Of a stretch of DNA of 64,000 bases, positions 1 through 7,925 are shown piece by piece (position 1 is the stretch's first letter; each line of letters begins with the position of its first letter). Made by a program: the position numbers and the translations under genes. Below the pieces are notes generated by a model. It worked only from the letters and a program-made list of their open reading frames with translations. It searched no databases and had not been told where the DNA came from. The DNA comes from G016234445 sp964438865 (GTDB taxonomy: Bacteria > Chloroflexota > Dehalococcoidia > Tepidiformales > Tepidiformaceae): NCBI GenBank assembly GCA_964438865.1, contig CAYTMI010000010.1, forward strand, positions 1 through 64,000, in the 5' to 3' direction.

Positions 1-440
<440 letters not shown>

Positions 441-494
441 ATTTAGGTTTGCCATCATGAAAAGCCGTGCAGTTTCTCGCTCTTCAGTTACCAA

Positions 495-513
495 GGTGCG
501 GCCCGGCCGCACC
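495..513 (+). other. Hairpin in the 23S-tRNA spacer
   Basis: The spacer 441-523 holds a perfect 8-bp inverted repeat, GGTGCGGC / GCCGCACC, with a 3-nt loop. It lies 11 nt before the tRNA and may be a processing or pausing structure. I see no 5S rRNA sequence in this spacer or downstream. Confidence 0.5.
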
Positions 514-523
514 CGGCACCCGT

Positions 524-598
524 CGCGGGGTGGAGCAGTGGCAGCTCGTCGGGCTCATAACCCGAAGGTCAGGGGTTCGAATCCCTTCCCCGCTACCA
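524..598 (+). tRNA. initiator tRNA-Met (CAT)
   Basis: A cloverleaf folds from 524 to an encoded CCA at 596-598. The acceptor arm is CGCGGGG / CCCCGCT, leaving position 1:72 unpaired (C:U), an initiator hallmark. The anticodon stem TCGGG / CCCGA carries the three consecutive G:C pairs typical of tRNA-fMet. The anticodon CAT is at 556-558 and the T-loop TTCGAAT at 575-581. It probably belongs to the rRNA transcript, because a terminator follows at once. Confidence 0.95.
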
Positions 599-609
599 AG
601 CACATACTA

Positions 610-635
610 GAAGGCCCTCCTCCAGGAGGGCCTTC
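610..635 (+). terminator. Intrinsic terminator of the rRNA/tRNA unit
   Basis: An 11-bp perfect stem GAAGGCCCTCC / GGAGGGCCTTC with a 4-nt loop lies 11 nt after the tRNA. The U-tract is short. It sits between the tRNA and the next gene's ribosome-binding site. Confidence 0.8.
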
Positions 636-667
636 TGTGATCCCGGCATCACCAGAGGAGCCCGTCC

Positions 668-991
668 ATGTCTGAGACCGTGAACATCAATGCCGCTGCC
701 GCCTTGCTCGCCGAGGCCTGGCAGCCGGTCGACCTTGCGGTGGCGAACGGGTCCGTCGTGCGCCTCGCCCGGCTTGAAGGAGCATTCGCCTGGCACCAGC
801 ATGGCGAGGACGAGCTCTTTCTTTGCTGGCGCGGAAGCTTCCGCATCGAGCTGCGCGGTATGGAACCGGTCACCTTGCAGACCGGCGACCTGTTCGTCGT
901 CCCCAGGGGCACCGAGCACCGTCCCGTCGCGGACTCGGTTGCCTATAGCCTCGTGTTTGAGCCGCAGGAGACAAAGCAGTACGGGGACTGA
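668..991 (+). CDS. Cupin-domain protein
   Basis: A small single-domain cupin of 107 residues. Cupin motif 1 is seen as WHQHGEDEL with His43, His45 and Glu49. Motif 2 is GDLFVVPRGTEH with His84. Together these give the usual 2-His/Glu/His metal site. The family includes isomerases, dioxygenases and sugar-binding proteins, and this sequence resembles the mannose-6-phosphate isomerase-like group, but the substrate cannot be read from it. The ATG start is supported by a GAGGA ribosome-binding site about 8 nt upstream. It is a free-standing gene after the rRNA terminator. Confidence 0.85.
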   Translation: MSETVNINAAAALLAEAWQPVDLAVANGSVVRLARLEGAFAWHQHGEDELFLCWRGSFRIELRGMEPVTLQTGDLFVVPRGTEHRPVADSVAYSLVFEPQETKQYGD

Positions 992-1014
992 GACGCGGGC
1001 CGGTCGGCTTCACG

Positions 1015-1020
1015 TAGACT
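1015..1020 (+). promoter_or_regulatory. -10 box TAGACT for a leaderless start at 1028
   Basis: TAGACT is followed by 7 nt and then the ATG. There is no purine-rich ribosome-binding site, so the transcript probably starts at or next to the start codon. Confidence 0.6.
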
Positions 1021-1027
1021 AACGGGC

Positions 1028-1792
1028 ATGGCAATCCGTCTCCTTCGGCTGACGAATAGTGACGACCTCGGGACCGACATCCCCCCGGAGCAGCGGTCGG
1101 CGGCGGTGGCCGAGCGAATGCTCTCAGAGGCGTCGGGTGAGGAGATCGACGCCGTCACGAAGGGCATCTGGCCGGCGCCTGAGCTGCCGGGCATCATCGC
1201 CGGCTGGGTGAAGCGCTATGAGCCGGACCTCGTCATCATCCGGATCTCCTCGTACTGGTTCACCTACGAGTCGGTGCCGTTGCGGGTCGAGCGGGCGCTT
1301 GGGCCGTGGTCGCGCCGGCTGACGAAGCTGGGCAACGACGCGGCGGCGAACCCCCGCATCGGCCACAATCGTGCGTTCAAGCTGCTCCAGAAGGGGATGC
1401 TCCGGACGATCGGGGGAGCCACGCTGCTGACGCCGGACCAGACCGTGGAGGTGGCGGAGGCGTGCCTTCGCCCGATCCTTGCGCGGGAGGGCGTTGGCGT
1501 GGTGGTGCGAGGCCCTCGGACGCCGTTCGGGGGCTTCCGGAGCCGGGCAGCGCTGTTGAAGTCGGAGGAGAAACGCCAGTACGTGAACCGCCGGCTGGCC
1601 GAACTGTGCCAGCGCTCCCACATTACCTTTGCGCCGTTCGAGTCGATGGAGAAGTTGGTCGATCCGGCGATGCGGCTCGGGGACGGTGTGCACACCAACA
1701 CTCAGGGCCAGTTGCAGACGGGGATCATGGAGGGCGAGGCGCTGGTCCGGGAATGGAAGCGCACGGGGGCCGCTGCCGGGGGGCGGCAGTAG
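1028..1792 (+). CDS. SGNH/GDSL-like hydrolase, divergent
   Basis: A 254-residue protein with an SGNH-hydrolase layout. The C-terminal block V motif GDGVHTN carries Asp219 and His222, the usual Asp-His pair of the catalytic triad. Block I is degenerate: the N-terminal LRLTNSDDLG stands where the family has GDS, and the GxND block is replaced by ISSYWFTYES around residue 75. The family hydrolyses esters and acetyl groups on lipids and sugars, but activity is uncertain here because the nucleophile region is altered. The start is set by a -10 box 7 nt upstream. Confidence 0.65.
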   Translation: MAIRLLRLTNSDDLGTDIPPEQRSAAVAERMLSEASGEEIDAVTKGIWPAPELPGIIAGWVKRYEPDLVIIRISSYWFTYESVPLRVERALGPWSRRLTKLGNDAAANPRIGHNRAFKLLQKGMLRTIGGATLLTPDQTVEVAEACLRPILAREGVGVVVRGPRTPFGGFRSRAALLKSEEKRQYVNRRLAELCQRSHITFAPFESMEKLVDPAMRLGDGVHTNTQGQLQTGIMEGEALVREWKRTGAAAGGRQ

Positions 1793-1856
1793 CGGCGAGC
1801 ACTCCCCGGCATCGCCGGCGCTGAGCCCGGCCGGGCACCGCCTCCGTCATCCGCGC

Positions 1857-1862
1857 TACCAT
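1857..1862 (+). promoter_or_regulatory. -10 box TACCAT for a leaderless start at 1869
   Basis: TACCAT is followed by 6 nt and then ATG. It decides the start of the SRAP gene, since the catalytic cysteine must be residue 2. Confidence 0.6.
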
Positions 1863-1868
1863 CGTCCC

Positions 1869-2585
1869 ATGTGCGGGCGATTCACGATGACGGAGGAGCA
1901 GCTGGAACTGCTCGCTGAAGACCTCGGGGTGCCGGTGGAGTCGCTCCCGCCGCAGGCCCGCGTGCGCTACAACATCGCCCCCACGGACGAACACTTCATC
2001 GTCCGGGAGAAGAACGAGGTCCGTGAGGTGGTGCCCGCGCGTTGGGGGTTGGTGAACTCGTGGGCGAAGGACGCGAAGCGGGCGGCGATGCAGACCAACG
2101 CCCGGGCCGAGACCATCGAGCGGACGCCGGCGTTCCGGGAGGCGTTCCAGAAGCGCCGCTGCCTGGTGCCGGCGACCGGGTTCTTCGAATGGGTCGGCCC
2201 GAAAGAGGCGCGCCAGCCGATCTGGTTCCACCGGCCGGACGAACGGCTGGTCTTCTTCGCGGGGCTTTACGAGTCATGGATGCCCGCCCCCGGGACATGG
2301 CAGCGGACCTTCACGATCATCACCACGGACGCGAACGAGGTGGTGGCGCGCATTCACGATCGGATGCCCGCGGTCCTTACCGGGGAGGCGGCAGGGCTCT
2401 GGATCGACCCGAACCGTCCCGATCCGCACGCGCTGCTTGGGCTGCTCGGCCCCGCGCCGGAAGGCCTGCTGGTCGCCAGGCGGGTGTCGCCGCTGGTGAA
2501 CAGCGTCAAGAACGACTTCGCCGCGGTGCTGGAGGAAGCGGGGCCGCCGGAGCCCCCCGGGGAAGCGAACCTGCGCCTGCTCTGA
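1869..2585 (+). CDS. SRAP (SOS response-associated peptidase) family protein, HMCES/YedK-like
   Basis: A 238-residue single-domain SRAP protein. Family members shield abasic sites in single-stranded DNA by forming a covalent thiazolidine link through Cys2. The key residues are visible: MCGRF (Cys2, exposed after Met removal), NIAPT with Asn35, TNARAE with Asn77, GFFEW with Glu107 and HDRMP with His163. A longer in-frame reading upstream is ignored, because the catalytic Cys must be residue 2 and the TACCAT box lies 6 nt before this ATG. It should act in the cytoplasm on damaged or stalled replication DNA. Confidence 0.93.
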   Translation: MCGRFTMTEEQLELLAEDLGVPVESLPPQARVRYNIAPTDEHFIVREKNEVREVVPARWGLVNSWAKDAKRAAMQTNARAETIERTPAFREAFQKRRCLVPATGFFEWVGPKEARQPIWFHRPDERLVFFAGLYESWMPAPGTWQRTFTIITTDANEVVARIHDRMPAVLTGEAAGLWIDPNRPDPHALLGLLGPAPEGLLVARRVSPLVNSVKNDFAAVLEEAGPPEPPGEANLRLL

Positions 2586-2614
2586 TTCCCCTCTTCCATC
2601 TTTTCTCCGCGGTC

Positions 2615-2620
2615 TATAGC
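2615..2620 (+). promoter_or_regulatory. -10-like box TATAGC upstream of the S2P protease gene
   Basis: TATAGC is followed by 7 nt and GTG at 2628. It fits the leaderless pattern seen at other genes here, although its last base deviates from T. Confidence 0.4.
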
Positions 2621-2627
2621 GTAGGTG

Positions 2628-3770
2628 GTGATGTTTGGCCGTTCGTTCCCGATAGCCCGGATTGCGGGGGTGCTCGTCGAAGTCCACCCGTCGTGGCTGC
2701 TGATCCTGGCGTTCCTCTCATGGAGCCTTTCGGACCAGTTCTTCCCCGACACCTACGAGGGGTGGTCGACGGCGACGTACTGGGTGGTCGGCACCAGTGC
2801 CGCGGTGCTGCTGTTCGTGACGGTGCTGGTCCACGAATTCGCGCACGCGCTGGTGGCGATCCGGCGGGGGCTGCCTGTGCCGAAGATCACGCTGTTCATC
2901 TTCGGCGGCGTCTCCCACCTCTCGCGGCAGCCGAAGAGCGCCGGCGAGGAGTTCGCGATCGCGGCGGCGGGGCCGGCCACGAGCTTCGTCATCGCGGCGC
3001 TGACGGGCGTCGCCGGGTTCGCGGTGAGCGGTACGAACGAACAGGCGGAGGCGATCCTCTACTACCTTGCGAGCGTCAACGCGGTGCTCGGCGTCTTCAA
3101 CCTTCTCCCTGGTTTTCCGCTCGACGGCGGCCGGGTGCTCCGGTCGATCGCGTGGAGGAGCACGGGCAGCTTCCGGCGGGCGACGCGGATCGCCTCGTCG
3201 GTGGGCGAACTCTTCGGGTACGCGCTCATGGGCGGCGGCTTCTTGTTCGCCCTGAGCGGGTTCGTCATCCAGGGGCTCTGGTTCCTGTTCATCGGCTGGT
3301 TCCTCACGGGCGCGGCGCGCAGCGAAAGCCAGGGGATGCAACTGGAATCGATCCTGGCCGGCCTCTTCGCGCGCGACCTGATGGACGAGTCTTTCCCCTC
3401 GGTGGCGCCGGGCCTCCCCGTCCAGGCGGTGGTGGACGACTACATGGTGGGCGAAGGGCATCGCGCCGTGATCGTGGCGAACGACGGGACGGTGATGGGC
3501 ATCCTCTCGGTGAATGACGTCCGCCGGGTGCCCCGCGCCGAATGGCCGAACACCCCCGCCCAGCGGGTGATGACTCCCCGGGAGCGCGTGGTCTCCGTAG
3601 ATGCGGGGACGCCGGCGTTCGACGTCTTGATGCTGGTGAGCAAGAAGGGCCTCAACCAGGTGCCGGTCCTGGCGGAGGGGCGGATGGTCGGGCTGATCAC
3701 GCGCCGGCACCTGCTGGACCGAATCCAACTGGCCGAGACGCTGGCGCCGGACGTACCCAAGGACGAATAG
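2628..3770 (+). CDS. Site-2 protease (M50B) membrane metalloprotease with CBS domains
   Basis: An intramembrane zinc protease of about 380 residues. The metal-binding HEFAH motif lies around residue 70 in a transmembrane helix. The second zinc ligand is in NLLPGFPLDGG near residue 160. Several hydrophobic helices span residues 10-230. Two CBS repeats follow from about 240 to 370 and probably sense adenosyl nucleotides. This is the SpoIVFB/Rip3-like architecture that cleaves membrane-bound anti-sigma factors or similar substrates, but no substrate gene is adjacent. Three in-frame starts are possible: GTG 2625, GTG 2628 and ATG 2631. I chose 2628 from the spacing to TATAGC. Confidence 0.9.
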   Translation: MMFGRSFPIARIAGVLVEVHPSWLLILAFLSWSLSDQFFPDTYEGWSTATYWVVGTSAAVLLFVTVLVHEFAHALVAIRRGLPVPKITLFIFGGVSHLSRQPKSAGEEFAIAAAGPATSFVIAALTGVAGFAVSGTNEQAEAILYYLASVNAVLGVFNLLPGFPLDGGRVLRSIAWRSTGSFRRATRIASSVGELFGYALMGGGFLFALSGFVIQGLWFLFIGWFLTGAARSESQGMQLESILAGLFARDLMDESFPSVAPGLPVQAVVDDYMVGEGHRAVIVANDGTVMGILSVNDVRRVPRAEWPNTPAQRVMTPRERVVSVDAGTPAFDVLMLVSKKGLNQVPVLAEGRMVGLITRRHLLDRIQLAETLAPDVPKDE

Positions 3771-3807
3771 ACGCGGCCCCGCTCTTCCCTTTCGCCGCCG
3801 GGCTCTC

Positions 3808-3813
3808 TACGCT
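3808..3813 (+). promoter_or_regulatory. -10 box TACGCT for a leaderless start at 3821
   Basis: TACGCT is followed by 7 nt and then ATG, with no ribosome-binding site. Confidence 0.6.
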
Positions 3814-3820
3814 GCGAACC

Positions 3821-4576
3821 ATGCCGAACCTGCTCGTGATTGGTCATGCTGCCGCCGCCGGCGAAGCCCCCGCGAACACGCTTGCCGGGGTGCGCGCCTC
3901 CCTCGATGCCCACGCCGAGGCGATGGAGATCGATGTCCAGCTTTGCGCCGACGGCGTGCCGGTGCTCATGCACGACGAGACGGTGAACCGGACGACAAAC
4001 CTCCGGGGGCCGGTGCGGACGCTCTCGCTGGCTTCGCTCCAGGCGGCGGACGCGGGCGGCGGCGAACCGGTGCCGACGCTGGACCAGGTGCTCGACCTCG
4101 TCGGGGGGCGCCTGACCGTGATGTGCGAACTGAAGCAGACGCCCGGCGAGCCGGACTATGACCAGCGCCTCGTCGATGCCGTGCTGGCGGTGATCGAACA
4201 GCACGAGGCGCGGGTGTGGACGGCGATCCATTCGTTCAACCCCGGCATGGTGGAACGGGCGCGCTCCAGCGAACCCCGGATCTCGGCGGCGATCATTTCA
4301 CCGCCGGTGGAGGGCGAACGGCTGGAGCGGCTGCTTTCGGGCACGATCAAACGGAACGGCCAGGCTGTCTCCATCGAGCACAGCTGCATCGACCGGGCGC
4401 TGGTGGTGCGGGCGAAGCAGCGTCAGCTTTGCGTGTGGGCATGGACGGCCGATTCGCCGGCCGATTGGGCGCGACTTGCCGCGGCAGGGGTCGACGGCAT
4501 CATCACCAACGTTCCTCACCAGCTGCGTGCCTGGCTCGAAGGGGCGCCGCCGCCGTCATCGGTCGCCCGGGGCTAA
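3821..4576 (+). CDS. Glycerophosphodiester phosphodiesterase (GDPD) family protein
   Basis: A 251-residue TIM-barrel protein of the GDPD family, which hydrolyses glycerophosphodiesters to glycerol-3-phosphate and an alcohol. His9, the EID motif (Glu36, Asp38) and His51 in LMHDETVNRTT match the catalytic/metal set. The usual HRG is HAA here and PENT is PANT, so the arginine next to the first His is missing. The C-terminal WTADSPADWARLAAAGVDGIITN is typical. The start is fixed by the -10 box 7 nt upstream. It converges on the DUF2207 gene with only 3 bp between stop codons. Confidence 0.88.
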   Translation: MPNLLVIGHAAAAGEAPANTLAGVRASLDAHAEAMEIDVQLCADGVPVLMHDETVNRTTNLRGPVRTLSLASLQAADAGGGEPVPTLDQVLDLVGGRLTVMCELKQTPGEPDYDQRLVDAVLAVIEQHEARVWTAIHSFNPGMVERARSSEPRISAAIISPPVEGERLERLLSGTIKRNGQAVSIEHSCIDRALVVRAKQRQLCVWAWTADSPADWARLAAAGVDGIITNVPHQLRAWLEGAPPPSSVARG

Positions 4577-4579
4577 GCC

Positions 4580-6475
4580 CTACCAGCTACCGCCCCCGCC
4601 ACCCCCGCCTCCGCCCCCGGAGCCGCCGCCACCCCCGAAGCCAGAGCCGCCGGAACTCCCGGGCGAGCTGCTGATGGTGGAACCGACGCTGCTGGAGAAC
4701 GAGTGCATCCCCGAGGCGAAGGAGACGGCGTGGAACCCGGCGGCCCCGGTGTACCAGCCCGAGACTGCCTGGTCGACCTGGTCGTCGAGCCCTTCAAGGG
4801 CCTTCGCCCACTTGTCGACGCAGCCGAAGACCATCGCATAGGGGAGGTACCGGGCGAAGTCGTTGAGGATGTTGCGCTGTTCGTTGAACTCCTGGCGCCG
4901 GGTTTCCGCGGTCGCGACGTAGAGGCGAAAGCCCAGCACCCGGCGAAGCGCTTCGCTGCCCGCCGCCGTGCGCCGGGCCATGGTCCGGGAGATGGCCATG
5001 AGGAGGAGGCCCCCGGGGATCACGGGCATGCCGATCAGGGCGCGGCCGGCAATCGCCCCGGAGGCCAACGTAAAGCCCACCCCCGCAGCCACGACCGCCA
5101 CTCCCGCCCCGATCCAGAGCGCCCGCGCGGTTGACGGGCTTCGCGGAAACCACTTTCGCTCGGCCGCGTCCTTGTACAACTGGTCCTGGGCACGGGCGAG
5201 GTCCTTGTAGAACTTGTTCTTCAGGCCGGAAAGCAGCGCCTCGTCGCCGTCGTCGAAGAGGCCGCTGAAGACCGTCCGTTCGTATGGCTGGAGCCCCTCT
5301 TCGTCCACGCGCGTCTTCGTCAGCTTCCAGTCGGTCTTCCCGAACCAGCCCTTCTTGGGGATCTCGGTGATGTGGAGGTAGCCGCGCACCCCGAGGTCGA
5401 CGACGGTCGCGGTGACGTCGAGGGTGTCGGCGGCCTCGTCGAGGATGACGCCCATCTGGCCCGGGCGAAGGCCGTCGGGCGGGGTGTATTCGACGACGAT
5501 CGGGTCCCTGGCGAAGAGGGGACGGGTGTGTTCGCGGGGGTCATTGGTGAGGTAGAAGAGGCTCCTGTAGCGCCGGTCGCGGCCGTGGCGCCACCAGGCC
5601 CCCGCGACGCCCATCAGCGCGAGCACACCGACGACGCCGGCGCCGCCGAATTCGACCGGGTCGAGTTCGAAGTAGTCATCGATGCTCGGGCGGTCCTGCG
5701 TGAGCGGCGGCGGCACGTCGACGATGCCCCTCGGCCAGGCCACGGCCACGGTCAGTTCCTCGTTGGCGTAGAGGTCGCGGCTGGAAGAGAAGCTGGCGGT
5801 CGTCCCTTGCGCCGTGGCGGGGCAGGTCGCGGTGGATTGGTAGCCTTCGTAGCAGATGGCGCCGGTTACGGCTCCGCGGGGCAGGCTGACCGTGACCGAG
5901 ACCTTCTCCAGGGTCGCTTCGGGCCAGGGCCCGGTGATGTTCCAGTAGAGCTCATCGTGATCGTCGAAGGCGTTGAGCGCCCCCTCGATCCGGTACGAGA
6001 GGCGGTAGGTCTGGACGCCGGAGACGATCACGTCCGGGTCGCCGATACGGACGCGCATCCGCCCACTCTCGTGGCTGATGTCCGTCTCGACGCCACGCCC
6101 GGCGCCGTCGGTGACCTCCATGCCGAGGTAGCGGTAGACGCGGTCGCTCCCCGAAGGGCAGGGATACAGTGGCTGGGGCTCGTCCGGGAGAGGCGGAAGG
6201 CCGCAGGGGACGCGTTCGAAGAGGTCCCGGAAGATGCCGTGGCGTTCGAGCGAGCCGAAATCAACGACGATCGCCTCTTCGACGTCCACCGTCCCGTCAG
6301 CCTGGACGGTGTAGGTGGCGGTGAAGGAGGTGACGGCCCACCCGGACTGGGCGCGGGCGCCCGCCCCCGAGGTGAGCGCGCCGAGGACGGCCGCGGCCGC
6401 CACCATCAGTGCCAGGGCGGTGATGGTGAGCGAGGCTCGTCGCGGGCCGCGGGACGGTTGATAAGACAAGTTCAT
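4580..6475 (-). CDS. DUF2207 family predicted membrane protein
   Basis: A 631-residue protein with a hydrophobic N-terminal signal or anchor (about residues 15-43), a long extracytoplasmic beta-rich domain, and a transmembrane helix near residue 280 followed by WWRHGRDRRYRS. A cytoplasmic part follows, then a helix pair near 475-515, and a C-terminal tail of almost pure Gly/Ser. This is the standard DUF2207 (YciQ-like) layout, including the Gly-rich end. The function is unknown. A GGGCGGAG stretch abuts the ATG, leaving almost no spacer, so the start is less certain than the frame. Confidence 0.88.
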   Translation of the reverse strand: MNLSYQPSRGPRRASLTITALALMVAAAAVLGALTSGAGARAQSGWAVTSFTATYTVQADGTVDVEEAIVVDFGSLERHGIFRDLFERVPCGLPPLPDEPQPLYPCPSGSDRVYRYLGMEVTDGAGRGVETDISHESGRMRVRIGDPDVIVSGVQTYRLSYRIEGALNAFDDHDELYWNITGPWPEATLEKVSVTVSLPRGAVTGAICYEGYQSTATCPATAQGTTASFSSSRDLYANEELTVAVAWPRGIVDVPPPLTQDRPSIDDYFELDPVEFGGAGVVGVLALMGVAGAWWRHGRDRRYRSLFYLTNDPREHTRPLFARDPIVVEYTPPDGLRPGQMGVILDEAADTLDVTATVVDLGVRGYLHITEIPKKGWFGKTDWKLTKTRVDEEGLQPYERTVFSGLFDDGDEALLSGLKNKFYKDLARAQDQLYKDAAERKWFPRSPSTARALWIGAGVAVVAAGVGFTLASGAIAGRALIGMPVIPGGLLLMAISRTMARRTAAGSEALRRVLGFRLYVATAETRRQEFNEQRNILNDFARYLPYAMVFGCVDKWAKALEGLDDQVDQAVSGWYTGAAGFHAVSFASGMHSFSSSVGSTISSSPGSSGGSGFGGGGGSGGGGGGGGGGSW

Positions 6476-6560
6476 CTCCGCCCTTTATCATCGGTTGCAC
6501 GCCGCCCGCGCTGGACCCATCGGCCCGGGCTCCCCAACCTCCACGCGACAAGGAAACTGC

Positions 6561-7436
6561 ATGGAAGCATTCGCTTACGTTGCGCCGAAGTCACTGGCCG
6601 AAGCCTACACCGTCCTCGCGAACGGGAAGAGCAGCCAGTTTCTCGCCGGCGGGACCGACGTCATTGTTCAGCTTCGCGAAGGGCGTCGCCACTGCGACCA
6701 GGTCATCGACCTGAAGCACATCCCGGAACTGATGGGGATGCGCTGGTTGTCCGATGGGACGCTCGAAATCGGCGCCGCGAAGCCGCTCGCCGAGATCTAT
6801 GAAGACGCCGAGGTTGCCCGGCGGCTGCCCGGCCTTGTGGATGCGGCTTCGCTTATCGGCGGCATCCAGGTGCAGTCGCGAGCCAGCCTCGGGGGCAATC
6901 TCTGCAACGCCAGCCCGGCCGCGGATTCGTCCCCGGCGCTGATGGTGCTGGGCGCCCGCCTGGTCATCGGCTCCGCGTCCGGGACGCGCGAACTCCCGGT
7001 CGAGCAGTTCTTTGCCGGCCCGGGCCGAAATACGCTCGCCCCCGGCGAGATCTTGCTGGCGGTCAAGGTGCCCCCGCCGGGCGGGCACGCCGCATCGTTT
7101 TACCTGCGCTTCATCCCCCGCAACGAAATGGACATCGCCGTCGCGAGCGCGGGGGCGTTCCTTCGTCTCGACGCCACGGGGACCAGGATCGAAGCGGCCC
7201 GCATCGCCCTCGGAGCGGTCGGCCCGACCCCGCTGATGTCCGCCGGAGCGGCCGCGGCACTGGTCGGTCAGGCCCCCACCCGCGAGGTGTTCGAAAAAGC
7301 CGGCGCCGCCGCCGCCGAGACCTCGACGCCGATTACGGACATGCGCGGGTCAGCCGCCCAGCGCCGCCACCTCGTCTCCGTCCTTACCGTCCGCGCCCTG
7401 GAAGGGGCGCTCCAGCGAGCACGGGAGGCCCGCTAA
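6561..7436 (+). CDS. Molybdenum hydroxylase FAD-binding (medium) subunit
   Basis: A 291-residue medium subunit of the xanthine dehydrogenase/CO dehydrogenase family. It moves electrons from the iron-sulfur subunit to FAD. FAD-binding segments are LAGGTDV (residues 28-34) and LGGNLCNASPAADS (110-123). The ATG is preceded by AAGGA at a proper distance, so the upstream in-frame extension is not used. It is first in a three-subunit operon, with 3 nt before the next gene. Confidence 0.93.
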   Translation: MEAFAYVAPKSLAEAYTVLANGKSSQFLAGGTDVIVQLREGRRHCDQVIDLKHIPELMGMRWLSDGTLEIGAAKPLAEIYEDAEVARRLPGLVDAASLIGGIQVQSRASLGGNLCNASPAADSSPALMVLGARLVIGSASGTRELPVEQFFAGPGRNTLAPGEILLAVKVPPPGGHAASFYLRFIPRNEMDIAVASAGAFLRLDATGTRIEAARIALGAVGPTPLMSAGAAAALVGQAPTREVFEKAGAAAAETSTPITDMRGSAAQRRHLVSVLTVRALEGALQRAREAR

Positions 7437-7439
7437 CCC

Positions 7440-7925
7440 ATGCGCCGAACCCAGGTACAGGCCCGCCTCAACGGTGCCGAAGTCGATTTCCTTTGCGAAC
7501 CTCGCCAGAGCCTCCTCGAAGTGCTTCGGGACGAACTCGGGCTCACGGGCACGAAAGAAGGCTGCGCCAACGGCAACTGTGGCGCCTGCAGCGTGATGCT
7601 CAACGGCCGCGTGGTGAACTCCTGCTGCGTCCTCGGCGTCGAAGCAGAGGGCGCGGAGGTCACCACGATCGAGGGCGTCGCCACCGGCGACCAGCTCCAC
7701 CCGCTCCAGCAGGCCTTCCTCGAAGAGGCAGCCCTGCAGTGCGGGATCTGCACCCCCGGGTTCATCATCGGGGCAAAGGCGCTGCTCGACCGCGAACCCG
7801 GCGCCGACGAGCAGCGCATCCGCCACTGGCTCGCCGGGAACCTTTGCCGGTGCACCGGCTACGACAAGATCATCCGCGCCGTCCTTCGCGCGGAAGAACA
7901 CATGCAGGAGGCACCGAAGGCATGA
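7440..7925 (+). CDS. Molybdenum hydroxylase [2Fe-2S] (small) subunit
   Basis: A 161-residue small subunit with two [2Fe-2S] clusters. The plant-ferredoxin-like cluster uses Cys42, Cys47, Cys50 and Cys62. The C-terminal helical cluster uses Cys101, Cys104, Cys136 and Cys138, in the motifs CGICTPG and CRCTGY. It carries electrons from the molybdenum centre to the FAD subunit. It overlaps the large-subunit gene by 4 nt (ATGA), which suggests translational coupling. Confidence 0.95.
   Translation: MRRTQVQARLNGAEVDFLCEPRQSLLEVLRDELGLTGTKEGCANGNCGACSVMLNGRVVNSCCVLGVEAEGAEVTTIEGVATGDQLHPLQQAFLEEAALQCGICTPGFIIGAKALLDREPGADEQRIRHWLAGNLCRCTGYDKIIRAVLRAEEHMQEAPKA

Noticed and set aside
457..675. 72-codon frame over the tRNA
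   Set aside because: It covers the initiator tRNA and terminator and cannot be a protein.
5372..6802. 476-codon plus-strand open frame
   Set aside because: It is antisense to the DUF2207 gene and crosses the start of the FAD subunit gene.
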